Shown: positions 1 through 8,537, numbered from the stretch's first letter. The stretch: 64,000 nt of DNA from Tessaracoccus rhinocerotis (GCF_007197885.1 NZ_VKKG01000006.1:62001-126000); one strand, 5' to 3'. The notes: generated from the letters alone by a model not told the origin. Translations and numbers: made by a program.

Positions 1-342
1 TCGCTGCGTGCCCTGGCCGGCACGCGGTTGTACCTGCCGCTGCTCGCCGAACAGTTGGCTGAACTGCCCGTCGACAAGCTCCTCGGGCTGGTCCTCGTCG
101 GCCCCGACCGGCCCTACTCGGCGCGTGAGATCTCCGCCCAGTTCGGGATCGAGTGCCTGGCCGACGTCGAATGGAACCCCGCACTCGCGGCGGTCCTCTC
201 CGACGGCGATCCGGAGCCCAAGCGGTTCGGCGGGCGAAGTCTCATGAGCCAGCTGCGTGCGGCCGGCATGCGGATCCACGAGCGGATCAGCAGTGCCCGT
301 GAGCTGGAGCGGGCCCTGGTGGCGAGGGCAGCTCATGTCTAG
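1..342 (+). CDS. MinD/CpaE-like ATPase, C-terminal part (5' truncated by window)
   Basis: The frame is open from the first base to the TAG at 340-342, so only the C-terminal ~113 residues are seen. They include a hydrophobic strand (LLGLVLVGPDRPYS), an AREISAQFGI segment and a VLSDG/RFGGRSL tail, which fit the C-terminal half of the ParA/MinD-type ATPases that open actinobacterial Tad pilus loci (TadZ/CpaE position). The Walker motifs lie outside the window, so the family call rests on the tail and on the next genes (tadA, tadB, tadC). It overlaps the tadA start by 8 nt, which implies translational coupling. Such proteins usually localise the pilus machine at the membrane. Confidence 0.6.
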   Translation, partial: SLRALAGTRLYLPLLAEQLAELPVDKLLGLVLVGPDRPYSAREISAQFGIECLADVEWNPALAAVLSDGDPEPKRFGGRSLMSQLRAAGMRIHERISSARELERALVARAAHV

Positions 343-1789
343 CCCGGTGTCCCGGGTCCCCAGCCTCGGCGGGGCGTTCAACTCACTCGCCGCCTCGGAC
401 TGGCACCCGGATCCACCGGCCCGAAGGCGCGGCCACGACGCTCCGGAGCCACGATCGGCAGTGCCACCGTCGTTGGACGTCGACTGGCCACTGGTGGTGG
501 TGCTGCGTCGGCACGCCGCCGAGCGCATCAGCCAGATCAGCGAGCAGTGGCAGGAGGAGCGTCACACACCGATCCCCGAGGAGGACCGACGGGTCCGCGG
601 CCGTGCCGTGATCCGGTCCGTGGTGCACGCCCACGCCGAGCAGCTCACCGAGACCGGGGAGGCCCTCTGGCCGATGGAACTCGAGGACCGCTACGCCGCG
701 GCTGTCGAGAACGCCATCTTCGGCTACGGCCGGATGCAGCCCCTGTTCGAGATCCCCGAGGCCGAGAACATAGAGATCCACGGCTGGGACTCGGTCATGG
801 TGCAGTACGGCGACGGCCACCGCGAACCCCATGCCCCGGTGGCGGACACCGACGAGGAACTGGTGGACGCCATCCGCTTCCTGGGTGAGACCGCAAGCCC
901 ACCGCGCCCATTCGACGACGCCCACCCGACCATGACCCTCGCGCTCGGCGACCGGTTCCGGTTGCACGCGATCGGATTCGGCCTGAGCTATCGCCCGTCC
1001 ATCATCATCCGACAGCACATCCTCACCGACGTGACCCTCCCGGACCTGGCAGAGGACGGCATGCTTCCGGCCCAGGTCGCGCACCTGCTGCACGCTGCGG
1101 TGCTGGCCCGCAAGTCCATCGTCATCTCCGGTGACCAGGGTGCCGGCAAGACGACGTTGTTGAGAGCCCTCATCGCCGCCATCCATCCCACCGAACGGTT
1201 CGGCACGCTCGAGACGGACTACGAACTCCTGACCCACCTCCGCCACGACCGTCGCAACATGCTGGCCCTCCAGGCGAAGGTCGGGCTGGGCGAGAACTCG
1301 TCCGGGCGCGAGGTCGGTTCCTGGAGCGTCGCGGACCTGATCCCGGAGGCGCTGCGCCAGAACCTGTCCCGGCTCGTGGTCGGCGAGGTGCGCGGTGCCG
1401 AGGCGGGCGCGATGTTCGAGGCGATGCAGGCCGGGGCGGGAACGCTCTCCACCACACACTCGCACTCGGCAACCGCGACCATTGACCGTCTCGCGGCACG
1501 CGTCGCGCAGGGCGGGGTGATCGGGATGGAGGAGGCCCTGCGGCAGGTGGCCCACAACATCAACTTCATCGTCCACGTCGTCCTCGAGGACAACGCCTGG
1601 CGCGGTGGCACCCGGCGACGGCTCGTGAGCGAGGTCCGGCAACTCACCGGCTCGATCGAGGGCGGCAGACCCAGCACGCATCTGGTCTACCGGGCGGCCA
1701 CGTCCGGGGCCGGGCAACTGTTCCAGCCGGAGGCCTCGATGGCGGCCGAACTCGAACCGTTCCAGGCAGGTGTGACATGGAACCGATGA
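335..1789 (+). CDS. tadA: TadA/CpaF-type secretion ATPase
   Basis: A 484-aa type II/IV secretion ATPase that would power Tad pilus assembly at the inner face of the membrane. The Walker A motif GDQGAGKTTLL (nt ~1132-1164) is followed by an Asp-box-like segment and by a Walker B region (SRLVVGEVRGAEAGAMFEAM) and a His-rich STTHSHSA segment typical of CpaF. The N-terminal half carries the N1D-like domain (YGRMQPLFEIPEAENIEIHG). I chose ATG 335 because the longer GTG start at 257 adds a low-complexity extension inside the upstream gene. The 3' end overlaps tadB by 13 nt, so tadA-tadB-tadC are one translationally coupled unit. Confidence 0.9.
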   Translation: MSSPVSRVPSLGGAFNSLAASDWHPDPPARRRGHDAPEPRSAVPPSLDVDWPLVVVLRRHAAERISQISEQWQEERHTPIPEEDRRVRGRAVIRSVVHAHAEQLTETGEALWPMELEDRYAAAVENAIFGYGRMQPLFEIPEAENIEIHGWDSVMVQYGDGHREPHAPVADTDEELVDAIRFLGETASPPRPFDDAHPTMTLALGDRFRLHAIGFGLSYRPSIIIRQHILTDVTLPDLAEDGMLPAQVAHLLHAAVLARKSIVISGDQGAGKTTLLRALIAAIHPTERFGTLETDYELLTHLRHDRRNMLALQAKVGLGENSSGREVGSWSVADLIPEALRQNLSRLVVGEVRGAEAGAMFEAMQAGAGTLSTTHSHSATATIDRLAARVAQGGVIGMEEALRQVAHNINFIVHVVLEDNAWRGGTRRRLVSEVRQLTGSIEGGRPSTHLVYRAATSGAGQLFQPEASMAAELEPFQAGVTWNR

Positions 1790-2631
1790 TCGCCGGAACA
1801 ATCGGAGCGCTGCTGGCTCTGGGGGTGACCCTCGTCGTCGCCGGCCTGATGAAACGGGAGCAATCCACAGAGTTGTCCCCAGATCTGTGGAAAAGGGTCG
1901 CCAAGGTGTGGGAATCGTCCTCGCGACGCTCGAAGCTGTGGGTCGTCGGGTCGCTCGCCGCTGGGGTGCTCCTGGCTGTGGTGTCCGGCTGGCTTGCTGC
2001 AACGGTCCTGGTGCCGGTGTTCGCGATCGGGATCCCGGCACTGCTCAAGGAGCCGCGGCAGCACGAGATCGACGTGCTGGCGGCGCTCGACCGCTGGGTG
2101 CGCCTGCTCGCGCCGTCGATCGCCACGGGCAAGTCCATCCGGGACGCAGTGATCGCCACCCGTCAGCAGGCGCCCGCGGTGCTCGTGCAACCGGTGAACC
2201 GGTTGGTGGCCCGCATCGACCAAGGCTGGACCACCCGGGACGCGCTCCTCACCATGGCCGACGAACTGGACTCCGCCGACGGCGACGCCGTGCTGGCTGC
2301 ACTGGCCATCGCCTCGAGCAGGGGTGGCGTGGGAACCCGTGCGACCCTGACCGCGCTCAGCGCCAACACGCAGGATCGCCTCCGGGCCCTGCGTGAGATC
2401 GCCGCCGAGCGCGCGAAGCCAAGGGCCGTGGTGAGGCAGGTGACCCTCATCACGCTAGTCGTGCTCGGGGCCTCGGTCCTGCTCGGCGGAGAGTTCTTCG
2501 ACGCCTACCGGACGCCGCTGGGCCAGGTGCTGGCGCTCGGGATCGGCGCGGCCTACATCGGCTCCCTCGCCATCCTGCGGCGACGGACGGTCCCCGCGCC
2601 GACGGCCCGCTTCCTGCGGGGGTCGGCATGA
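1777..2631 (+). CDS. tadB: TadB-like pilus assembly membrane protein (T2SS F domain)
   Basis: A 284-aa inner-membrane platform protein. Two hydrophobic helices at the N terminus (residues ~5-25 and ~60-90) precede a cytoplasmic helical domain (RWVRLLAPSIATGKSIRDAVIATRQQAPAVL) that fits the T2SSF/GspF fold. A hydrophobic C-terminal pair follows (LITLVVLGASVLLGGEFFDAYRTPLGQVLALGIGAAYIGSLAIL). It starts inside tadA and its TGA overlaps the ATG of tadC (ATGA), so the order tadA-B-C is kept as in other Tad loci. The TadB rather than TadC assignment rests on gene order and size. Confidence 0.82.
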   Translation: MEPMIAGTIGALLALGVTLVVAGLMKREQSTELSPDLWKRVAKVWESSSRRSKLWVVGSLAAGVLLAVVSGWLAATVLVPVFAIGIPALLKEPRQHEIDVLAALDRWVRLLAPSIATGKSIRDAVIATRQQAPAVLVQPVNRLVARIDQGWTTRDALLTMADELDSADGDAVLAALAIASSRGGVGTRATLTALSANTQDRLRALREIAAERAKPRAVVRQVTLITLVVLGASVLLGGEFFDAYRTPLGQVLALGIGAAYIGSLAILRRRTVPAPTARFLRGSA

Positions 2632-3515
2632 CCGGGATCGGGCTGGCGATCGGCGCCGGCCTGCTCGTGGGCCTGGGAGCATTCCTCGCCCTGGCCGGTG
2701 CGGTCGGACGGACCGCCAAGCTCGAGGACGCGCTCGCGGCGTTGGACGGCACCACGGTCCCTGTCCAGCAGGTGCAAACCGTCGAATCGCGAGGACTCGA
2801 GGGAATCGGCGCCGCGCTGCAGCGTAGGTTCCGGCTGCCCGTCACCGAGAAGCAGCAGCAACTCCTGCTGCTCCAGGATCGCTCCATCGGGGACTTCTTT
2901 GCCGAGAAACTCGTCCTGGCGCTCTCCGGTCTGTTGCTGCCCGGTTTCTGGGTGGCGTTGCAATACCTGGCAGGCTCCCGGCCGGACCCGCTCCCCGTCT
3001 CGCTCGGGCTGGTCGGGGCCGTGGCCGGGTACTTCCTCGCCGACTGGAACCTCGCCCGGGGCGCGAAGGAGGTCCGGCGCTCCACCACCGAGAGCATCCA
3101 CACGTTCTTCGACCTCGTGGCGCTGGAGCGGCTCGCGAATGCATCGGCGGCCCAAGCCGTCGAGACCGCCGCTCGGGTCTCCGACGCACCGCTGTTCCGC
3201 CGGATCTCGGCGGGGCTGGAGCGCTCGCGACTGGAGCAGACGACGCCGTGGGCGGAACTGGGTCGGATCTCCCGCGAGTGGGACCTGCCCGAGCTCACGG
3301 ACTTCGCAGACGTGATGCGTCTGGAGGAGCAGGGGGCCGCCCTCGCCGACGTCCTTCAGGCCCGGGTGAAGGAGCTGAGGGAGGCGCACGTCTCGAGGCA
3401 ACGCAGCGAGGCGCAGGAGGCCACCGAGGCGCTGACCGTCTGGATGACCATCCCGGCGCTGCTGCTCGGCCTCACCTTCGTCATCCCGCCGGTGCTGACG
3501 TTGTGGGGGATGTGA
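2628..3515 (+). CDS. tadC: TadC-like pilus assembly membrane protein (T2SS F domain)
   Basis: A 295-aa paralogue of the preceding platform protein. It has an N-terminal helix (IGAGLLVGLGAFLALAGAV), a central membrane pair (~residues 95-135, LVLALSGLLLPGFWVALQYL and VSLGLVGAVAGYFLADW), a helical T2SSF domain containing the LEEQGAALADVLQARVKELRE segment, and a C-terminal helix (WMTIPALLLGLTFVIPPVLTLWGM). It starts with an ATGA overlap. The expected role is to form, with TadB, the membrane platform on which the TadA ATPase extrudes pilin. Confidence 0.82.
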   Translation: MTGIGLAIGAGLLVGLGAFLALAGAVGRTAKLEDALAALDGTTVPVQQVQTVESRGLEGIGAALQRRFRLPVTEKQQQLLLLQDRSIGDFFAEKLVLALSGLLLPGFWVALQYLAGSRPDPLPVSLGLVGAVAGYFLADWNLARGAKEVRRSTTESIHTFFDLVALERLANASAAQAVETAARVSDAPLFRRISAGLERSRLEQTTPWAELGRISREWDLPELTDFADVMRLEEQGAALADVLQARVKELREAHVSRQRSEAQEATEALTVWMTIPALLLGLTFVIPPVLTLWGM

Positions 3516-3585
3516 CGAGCCTGTGGACAAAGAAGTTCGACGCCCGCAAACAACCAAAGTAGGAACAACGAGAAGGAACGAGAAC

Positions 3586-3762
3586 ATGATCACCAAGAAC
3601 ATCATCGGCCTCTGGCTGCAGTTGGTCCGTCCCGCCGCCCATGACGAGCGCGGTTTGTCCCAGTCCACCGAGAACGCCATCCTGCTGGCGGGCGCCGTCG
3701 CGGTCGCCTTCATCATCGTGACCGCGGTGACGGCGTTCGTGCAGGGCGAGCTCCCCTTCTGA
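3586..3762 (+). CDS. Small Flp/Tad-type pilin-like peptide
   Basis: A 58-aa peptide starting at ATG 3586 behind a purine-rich AGAAGGAACG site. It has a charged N terminus, then DERGLSQSTENA followed by a single hydrophobic helix (ILLAGAVAVAFIIVTAVTAFV). Gly followed five residues later by Glu and then a hydrophobic helix is the prepilin-peptidase pattern of type IVb/Flp pilins, so cleavage after the Gly of ERG is likely. Its place right after tadC supports it as the pilus subunit. It is shorter and less typical than Flp, and no prepilin peptidase gene is in view. Confidence 0.7.
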   Translation: MITKNIIGLWLQLVRPAAHDERGLSQSTENAILLAGAVAVAFIIVTAVTAFVQGELPF

Positions 3763-3787
3763 GGCGGGGCCGGATCGGGATGCTGCG

Positions 3788-6487
3788 ATGAGGCTGCTCA
3801 AGGCACTGGCGGCACTGCTGCTGTTGGTGGTGCTGCTGGTCGGCGTGCCCTGGGCCCTGCTCGAGTGGGGCCAGGTGGCCGGGCTGGCGCAGGTGCAGTG
3901 GTCCACCGCGCTGCTGCGACCCGACGACGGCCGCATAACGCTGGGTCTGCTGTCCCTCGTCGGCTGGGTCGCCTGGGTGGTGGTGGCGGCCACCACCGTG
4001 CTCGAGTCCGTGCGTGCCGTGTCCCGGGGCCTGGTTGACATCCGCCTGCCAGGCACCGGATGGCTCCGTCCGGTGGTGGCTTCGTTGGTGGCAGCGGTCG
4101 CGGCGCCGCTGCTCGGCTCCGCCCTCGCGGGTACGCACCCGGACCTGGCACCCCCGCCGGCCGCCGCCGTCGCCCCACTCGAGGAGCGCCGGGAAGAGAT
4201 CCCGCCCTCAGCGGCGACGGACGACGTGGAGTCTCCAAAGTCGCAGTACGTTGTCCAGCCCGGGGACGAGCTGTGGTCGGTCTCCGAGCGCGTGCTCGGC
4301 TCCGGTGAGAGATGGCGCGAGGTGGTCGCCGCCAACCCCGGCCTGTCCCACGACGCCCACCTACGTCCGGGGCAGGTCCTCAACCTGCCCGAGGTTTCGG
4401 AACCGAGCGCATCGGCGGGGGCCGACCCCAACTCCCACGTCACCGTCGCCGAGGGGGACACCCTCTGGGACCTAGCCGACGAACACCTCGGAGACGCCGA
4501 ACGCTGGCCCGAGCTGCACGGGGCCAACCGTGGCCTGGTCCAGGACCCCGACGAGATCCAGGTGGGCTGGGAGCTACTGGTCCCCGACGTCGTTCCCGGC
4601 GGTCCCGGTGAACCGGGTGATGAACCCGCCCGCCCTGAGCCGTCCCCACCGGTTCTGGAGACGGTGCCGCCGGTGGCTGAACGGCCCACGACGCCCTCGG
4701 AGCCGACGCCCACAACCACCCCGGCACCTGCGCCGACGACCGTCGAGCCGTCGGCCTCGGCCCCCGCCTCCACTGAACCTCCACCGCCTGCCGACGACGT
4801 CCACGAGCCCTTGGAAGTGGACGAGGCCGCACAGCACGACGTCCTCGGTCCGCTCGGCGCCGTGCTGGCGGCAGGGATCTTCGCCGGGGTGGCCGCTCGG
4901 CGCCGCACCCAGCTCCTGCAGCGCGCCGTCGGACGACGCGTCCTTCCGTTGCGTCCGGAACTGCTGCGGTTCTGGTCATCCCTCACCAAGCGCAGCGGCG
5001 CGGCCGAACCGCCCGCCGGGATGGCGCCCACCGGGGTCGTGCTCGGCTGGCGGGGCGGGGAAGACGTGGCCTCGGAGCTCGAGGCGAACCGGTGCACCCT
5101 CGCGCACGGCTCCGAAGAGGACTCACTGGCGGCCGTCTCGGCGATGCTGACCAGCCTGATGTGCGCACCGTGGTCAACGGCCGTGGACGTGGTGACGGTC
5201 CAGTCGCCCGACGACTGGGAGGCGAGCCTCGACGACCCCCGCATCACCGGCGTCAGCGACCTGGAACATGGGCTCGTCCAGTTGCAGAAGCTCTGCGCTT
5301 CCAGACGGATCGAGATGGGCAGCTCAAGCCTGGGAGAGCTGCGCACTGACGCGGACCTAGCCAGTGCTTGGGCGCCGATCGTCTTCCTGTTCTGCCGGCC
5401 CGTACCCGAGTCCGCGCTCAGGCGCATCGAGGACTGCTTGTCCCTGGGAGAGGTGGGCGTCAGCGTCGTGGCCGCCGTCGACCACGCTCCTGCCCCGGCG
5501 CCCGGCTGGAAGCTGGTCCGGCTCGACTCCCCGGAACAGGCCTTGTTGCTCCCGGAAGAGTCCCGGTTCATCCCCCAACTACTGTCGGCACCGGCCCGGC
5601 ATGCCGTGGTCGAGCTCTTCGCCGGCGCCAATGACGAGACCACCGAGCCCGCCCCCTGGTGGGACGAGGACCCCCTGCCCCCGAACGTGAAGGTCCTGCC
5701 CCGCAAGACGCTCGAACCCACCGAGGACACCGCGATGCCAGCCCGGACAGTCGACACAGCTCATCCGACCCTCCTCCTGCTCGGCCCAGTCGAGCTCCGA
5801 GGCTGCACCGGGCCGGCCCCTTCCCGCTCCAGGGCCGCCAGCACCGAGTGCTGCGCATGGCTGCTGGCCAACCCCGGCTCGACGCCCACCCGGATGGCAC
5901 GCGAACTCGTCGTGGCCGAGTCCACGCGCCGCTCCATGGTGAGTCGGCTGCGCACCTGGCTCGGCAACGACCTCTCCGGCAGCCCGTACCTGCCCGACGC
6001 CTACTCCGGGAGGCTGGAGCTCCACCCGGACGTCGAGTCGGACTGGGAGAGGTTCCAGGTGTTGCTCTCCGGCGGGGTGAACCACGCCAGCACGCCGATC
6101 CTCCGGGAGGCGCTGGACCTGGTGCGCGGAGAGCCGCTCGAGGGCGTCGCGTTCCAGTGGCCATGGGCCGAGCAACTCCGCACGGACATGGTCAGCATGA
6201 TCACCGACGCCGCCGTCGTCCTGTTCGACCGAGCGCTGGAGCAGGGGGACGCGGAGGCTGCCGGATGGGCGGTCTCCAGAGGACGCCTGGCCGCTGGGCA
6301 GGACGAGACCCTCGCGGTCCGCGACATCCAACTGCTGGCTCTTGCAGGCGACAGGGCGCAGGTCGACCAAGCCGTCCGAAGGCTCACCCGTGCCACCCGC
6401 GCTGCCGGGCGCGACCTCACATCAGACTCGGTCCGCCGCATCCAGCGCTCCCTCCACCTGGTCGTCGCAGGCCAGGAGGCGAACTGA
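3788..6487 (+). CDS. Membrane protein with two LysM domains and a C-terminal BTAD domain
   Basis: An 899-aa multidomain protein. Hydrophobic helices lie at residues ~5-28, ~50-75 and ~90-110. LysM domains follow at ~153-202 (QYVVQPGDELWSVSERVLG) and ~217-267 (HVTVAEGDTLWDLADEHLG), then a Pro/Thr-rich linker and a further helix at ~353-375 (LGPLGAVLAAGIFAGVAA). A large region ends in a winged-helix plus BTAD-like helical repeat domain at ~690-895. LysM binds peptidoglycan glycan outside the cell, while BTAD is known from SARP-type regulators, so the protein may link wall state to a cytoplasmic effector. It is 25 nt after the pilin gene and convergent with the next gene (1-nt gap). Similar proteins occur in other actinobacterial Tad loci; the function is unknown. 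Confidence 0.8.
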   Translation: MRLLKALAALLLLVVLLVGVPWALLEWGQVAGLAQVQWSTALLRPDDGRITLGLLSLVGWVAWVVVAATTVLESVRAVSRGLVDIRLPGTGWLRPVVASLVAAVAAPLLGSALAGTHPDLAPPPAAAVAPLEERREEIPPSAATDDVESPKSQYVVQPGDELWSVSERVLGSGERWREVVAANPGLSHDAHLRPGQVLNLPEVSEPSASAGADPNSHVTVAEGDTLWDLADEHLGDAERWPELHGANRGLVQDPDEIQVGWELLVPDVVPGGPGEPGDEPARPEPSPPVLETVPPVAERPTTPSEPTPTTTPAPAPTTVEPSASAPASTEPPPPADDVHEPLEVDEAAQHDVLGPLGAVLAAGIFAGVAARRRTQLLQRAVGRRVLPLRPELLRFWSSLTKRSGAAEPPAGMAPTGVVLGWRGGEDVASELEANRCTLAHGSEEDSLAAVSAMLTSLMCAPWSTAVDVVTVQSPDDWEASLDDPRITGVSDLEHGLVQLQKLCASRRIEMGSSSLGELRTDADLASAWAPIVFLFCRPVPESALRRIEDCLSLGEVGVSVVAAVDHAPAPAPGWKLVRLDSPEQALLLPEESRFIPQLLSAPARHAVVELFAGANDETTEPAPWWDEDPLPPNVKVLPRKTLEPTEDTAMPARTVDTAHPTLLLLGPVELRGCTGPAPSRSRAASTECCAWLLANPGSTPTRMARELVVAESTRRSMVSRLRTWLGNDLSGSPYLPDAYSGRLELHPDVESDWERFQVLLSGGVNHASTPILREALDLVRGEPLEGVAFQWPWAEQLRTDMVSMITDAAVVLFDRALEQGDAEAAGWAVSRGRLAAGQDETLAVRDIQLLALAGDRAQVDQAVRRLTRATRAAGRDLTSDSVRRIQRSLHLVVAGQEAN

Positions 6488-6488
6488 A

Positions 6489-7154
6489 CTACTGGTTCAG
6501 CGCCTCGGTGGGCTTGTCACCGTCGCCGTGGTCACCGAACAGGCCACCGCGGTGGCCCTCGCCGGTCACCTTCATGGAGTCCTCGTCGCCGAGCAACTTG
6601 TGGTGGTGCGGGTGGTGGGACTCGCCCTCGCCCAGCAGGCCGCTGCGGTGGCCCTCCCCCTCGACGTCCAGGTCTCCCTGGTCACCCAGGAGCTTGCCTT
6701 CCCCGGCCTCCGCACCTTCCTCTTCGCCCTCGTCGAACTCGTCGTCGAAGTCGTCCTCGTCGAACTCCACCGGGATGGAGGTGTGCTCGTGGATGATCAA
6801 CCACTGGTCGTCGAACTTCTGCAGGACGAAGGTGGCCCGGGACTCGAGTTCCACCTCCTCGTCGGTGCCGACGATGGTGCCCTCGTACTCGATGTGGCCG
6901 TTGACCACCGCGAGCTCGGCGGTCTCGATGATCTCGACGTCCTCGAAGTCGCACTCGGCCTCACCGTTGCGCTCGAGCGAGCTGAACCAGCCCACCACTT
7001 GGCCGCGCCAGGCGGCCTTGTCCGGGTACTCGGCCGGCTCGGCCGAGTCGAAGACACGGGCGTCGTCGGCGTAGAGGGCGAGGAACGCCTCGACGTCGAG
7101 GGCTTCGTAGGCGTTGATGTAGGCGTCGATGAACTCGCGAGGGGTGGACATCAT
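6489..7154 (-). CDS. SnoaL-like (NTF2-fold) protein with duplicated His/acidic tail
   Basis: A 221-aa protein; the first or second ATG (7154 or 7151) follows a CAGGAG site. Residues ~5-130 form a SnoaL/ketosteroid-isomerase-like domain (REFIDAYINAYEALDVEAFLALY ... ATFVLQKFDDQWLIIHEHTS). Such domains are often small-ligand or association modules, and no catalytic role can be assigned here. Residues 130-153 are almost all Asp/Glu. Two imperfect ~28-residue repeats follow at ~154-183 and ~186-213, each with KLLGD near its start and EGHR-x-GL-x-G near its end, separated by HHPHHH. The tail could bind metal or protein partners (inference). The gene is convergent with the LysM-BTAD gene and divergent from blaI. 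Confidence 0.75.
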   Translation of the reverse strand: MMSTPREFIDAYINAYEALDVEAFLALYADDARVFDSAEPAEYPDKAAWRGQVVGWFSSLERNGEAECDFEDVEIIETAELAVVNGHIEYEGTIVGTDEEVELESRATFVLQKFDDQWLIIHEHTSIPVEFDEDDFDDEFDEGEEEGAEAGEGKLLGDQGDLDVEGEGHRSGLLGEGESHHPHHHKLLGDEDSMKVTGEGHRGGLFGDHGDGDKPTEALNQ

Positions 7155-7294
7155 GGCTCCTGTGTTTCGGCGGCTCCCGGTTGGGGGTCTGCTCCAACGC
7201 TAGCCCGGTGAGCAGACCACGGCAGCCGAAACCGGAACCGGACGGGACCATTCACCCAACGTTCACCCCTCCGCGAACCCTCCCACGCCCTGTA

Positions 7295-7307
7295 CTACAT
7301 GCTGTAG
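7295..7307. promoter_or_regulatory. BlaI/CopY-type operator 1 (blaI promoter)
   Basis: CTACA-TGC-TGTAG is a perfect dyad with a 3-nt centre. It matches the TACA/TGTA pattern of BlaI/MecI/CopY operators and overlaps a TAGAGT -10 box at 7305-7310 in front of the blaI gene, so autorepression is expected. Confidence 0.8.
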
Positions 7308-7324
7308 AGTCCCGGCGCAGGGAG

Positions 7325-7711
7325 GTGGTTGCGCTGATCGGCAGGAAACGTGCGCCCGGCGCGCTCGAGGCGGAGATCATGCAGGTCCTCTGGGACCGTG
7401 CGGAGCCCATCAGCGCCCGCGAGGTGCAGGAGGCCCTCACCGGCCCCGAGCCAGCCACCACGACGGTCCTCACCGTCCTCGACCGCCTCCACAAGAAGGG
7501 CCTCGTCCGCCGCTGCGGCGAGGGCCCGCGCAAGGTTCGCTTCACCGCCACCCAGTCCGGCGAGGAGCAGGCCAGCACCACCATGCTCTCGGCCCTCGGC
7601 GGCGCCACCGACCGCGAGGCCGTCCTCCTGAAGTTCGCCGGCAACCTCCAGCCAGACGACGTCGACGTCCTGCGCCGCGCGCTGGAGGCGAACACCCGGC
7701 AGCGCGGGTAG
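7325..7711 (+). CDS. blaI: BlaI/MecI/CopY-family transcriptional repressor
   Basis: A 128-aa winged-helix repressor. The HTH part (ALEAEIMQVLWDRAEPISAREVQEALTGPEPATTTVLTVLDRLHKKGLVRR) is typical BlaI. The C-terminal dimerisation part has no CxC...CxC metal motif, unlike Enterococcus-type CopY. I use GTG 7325; a longer reading to 7181 would run through the operator and promoter. The start is uncertain because the AGGGAGG site touches this GTG and a CTG at 7334 is better spaced. It lies 3 nt before an M56 peptidase gene, the classic BlaI-BlaR1-type pairing. Matching operators at 7295, 11554 and 11600 point to control of the copper operons. Confidence 0.88.
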   Translation: MVALIGRKRAPGALEAEIMQVLWDRAEPISAREVQEALTGPEPATTTVLTVLDRLHKKGLVRRCGEGPRKVRFTATQSGEEQASTTMLSALGGATDREAVLLKFAGNLQPDDVDVLRRALEANTRQRG

Positions 7712-7714
7712 CCC

Positions 7715-8530
7715 GTGCCAACCGCCATCGGCTGCCTCGTCGCCGCCGCCCTCCTCATGGTCCTCGCTCCCTGGCTGCTGGCGCGCGGCAACTGGCAGGT
7801 CGCCCGACCCCGCCTCGCGCTCGGCGCCTGGTTCACGGCCCTGTTCACCGGTCTCGCCCTCGTCGCCGCAGCGCTCGTCGGGACCGTGCTGGCCGCCACG
7901 TCACTGGCCGTCGCCGCCGACTCGGGCCGGGCGGGCGGCGGGGCGCTGGTGACCGTCGTCGCCTGGGTCTCCCTCACCGGCGCCGGAGCGTTCATCGGCC
8001 TGGTCTCCGGGCTCTCGCAACCGCTGGTCGACTCCTACCGGCGCAGCCTGCGCCGGCTCTCGCCCGTCGCCACCGCCCGGGAGGACCGAGGCGCGTTCAC
8101 GCTGGTGCGGTTCAACTCCGAGGAGTTCCTCGCCGTGGCCGTGCCTGGCCGCCGCCCCGAGATCCTCCTGTCTTCCGCGCTGGAGGCGCACCTCACCCCC
8201 GAACAGCTCCGCGCCGTCCTGGCCCACGAGTACGCCCACCTGCGCCACCGCCACGGCCTGGCGGTGCGGATCGCCGAGCTCAACGCGCTGTGCCTGCCCC
8301 GCTGGGTCCCCGCGGGCAACGCGCTGCGTCGGGCCACGCTGCTGCTGGTGGAGCTCGCCGCCGACGACGTCGCGGCGGGCCAGGCCGGGGCCCGGACCCT
8401 CGCCGGGGCGCTGTCGCGGATCGGACAGGCCACCCACGACCCGGGACTGGAACTGCGCGCCGCCCGCCTGCAGGCCTTCCGCAGTGATGCCACGCAGCCC
8501 TGTGGACTGCCCCTGCCGGTCCGGATCTGA
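7715..8530 (+). CDS. M56-family membrane metallopeptidase (BlaR1-like protease module)
   Basis: A 271-aa protein with about three N-terminal hydrophobic helices (residues ~5-22, ~33-65, ~78-105) and a cytoplasmic zinc-protease domain with HEYAH at 171-175 (HExxH) followed by a conserved LAADDVAAGQ segment. In staphylococcal BlaR1 an M56 domain cleaves or triggers loss of BlaI after a sensor domain binds ligand. Here no extracellular sensor domain is present, as in the short mycobacterial BlaI-linked M56 proteins. It starts 3 nt after blaI, so co-transcription is almost certain, and its probable target is that repressor. The gene is tail-to-tail with the copC-copD gene (7-nt gap). Confidence 0.85.
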   Translation: MPTAIGCLVAAALLMVLAPWLLARGNWQVARPRLALGAWFTALFTGLALVAAALVGTVLAATSLAVAADSGRAGGGALVTVVAWVSLTGAGAFIGLVSGLSQPLVDSYRRSLRRLSPVATAREDRGAFTLVRFNSEEFLAVAVPGRRPEILLSSALEAHLTPEQLRAVLAHEYAHLRHRHGLAVRIAELNALCLPRWVPAGNALRRATLLLVELAADDVAAGQAGARTLAGALSRIGQATHDPGLELRAARLQAFRSDATQPCGLPLPVRI

Positions 8531-8537
8531 CGGACCC

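Noticed and set aside
383-2041. Long minus-strand frame (552 codons) opposite tadA
   Set aside because: Arg/Pro/Gly-rich translation with no domain; it is a high-GC shadow of tadA, which has clear motifs.
3586-3762. Longer pilin frame from 3523
   Set aside because: The extra 21 residues have no good ribosome site, whereas ATG 3586 is preceded by AGAAGGAACG.
3481-5757. Minus-strand frame of 758 codons opposite the LysM-BTAD gene
   Set aside because: Ser/Arg-rich low-complexity translation; the plus strand encodes well-defined LysM domains.
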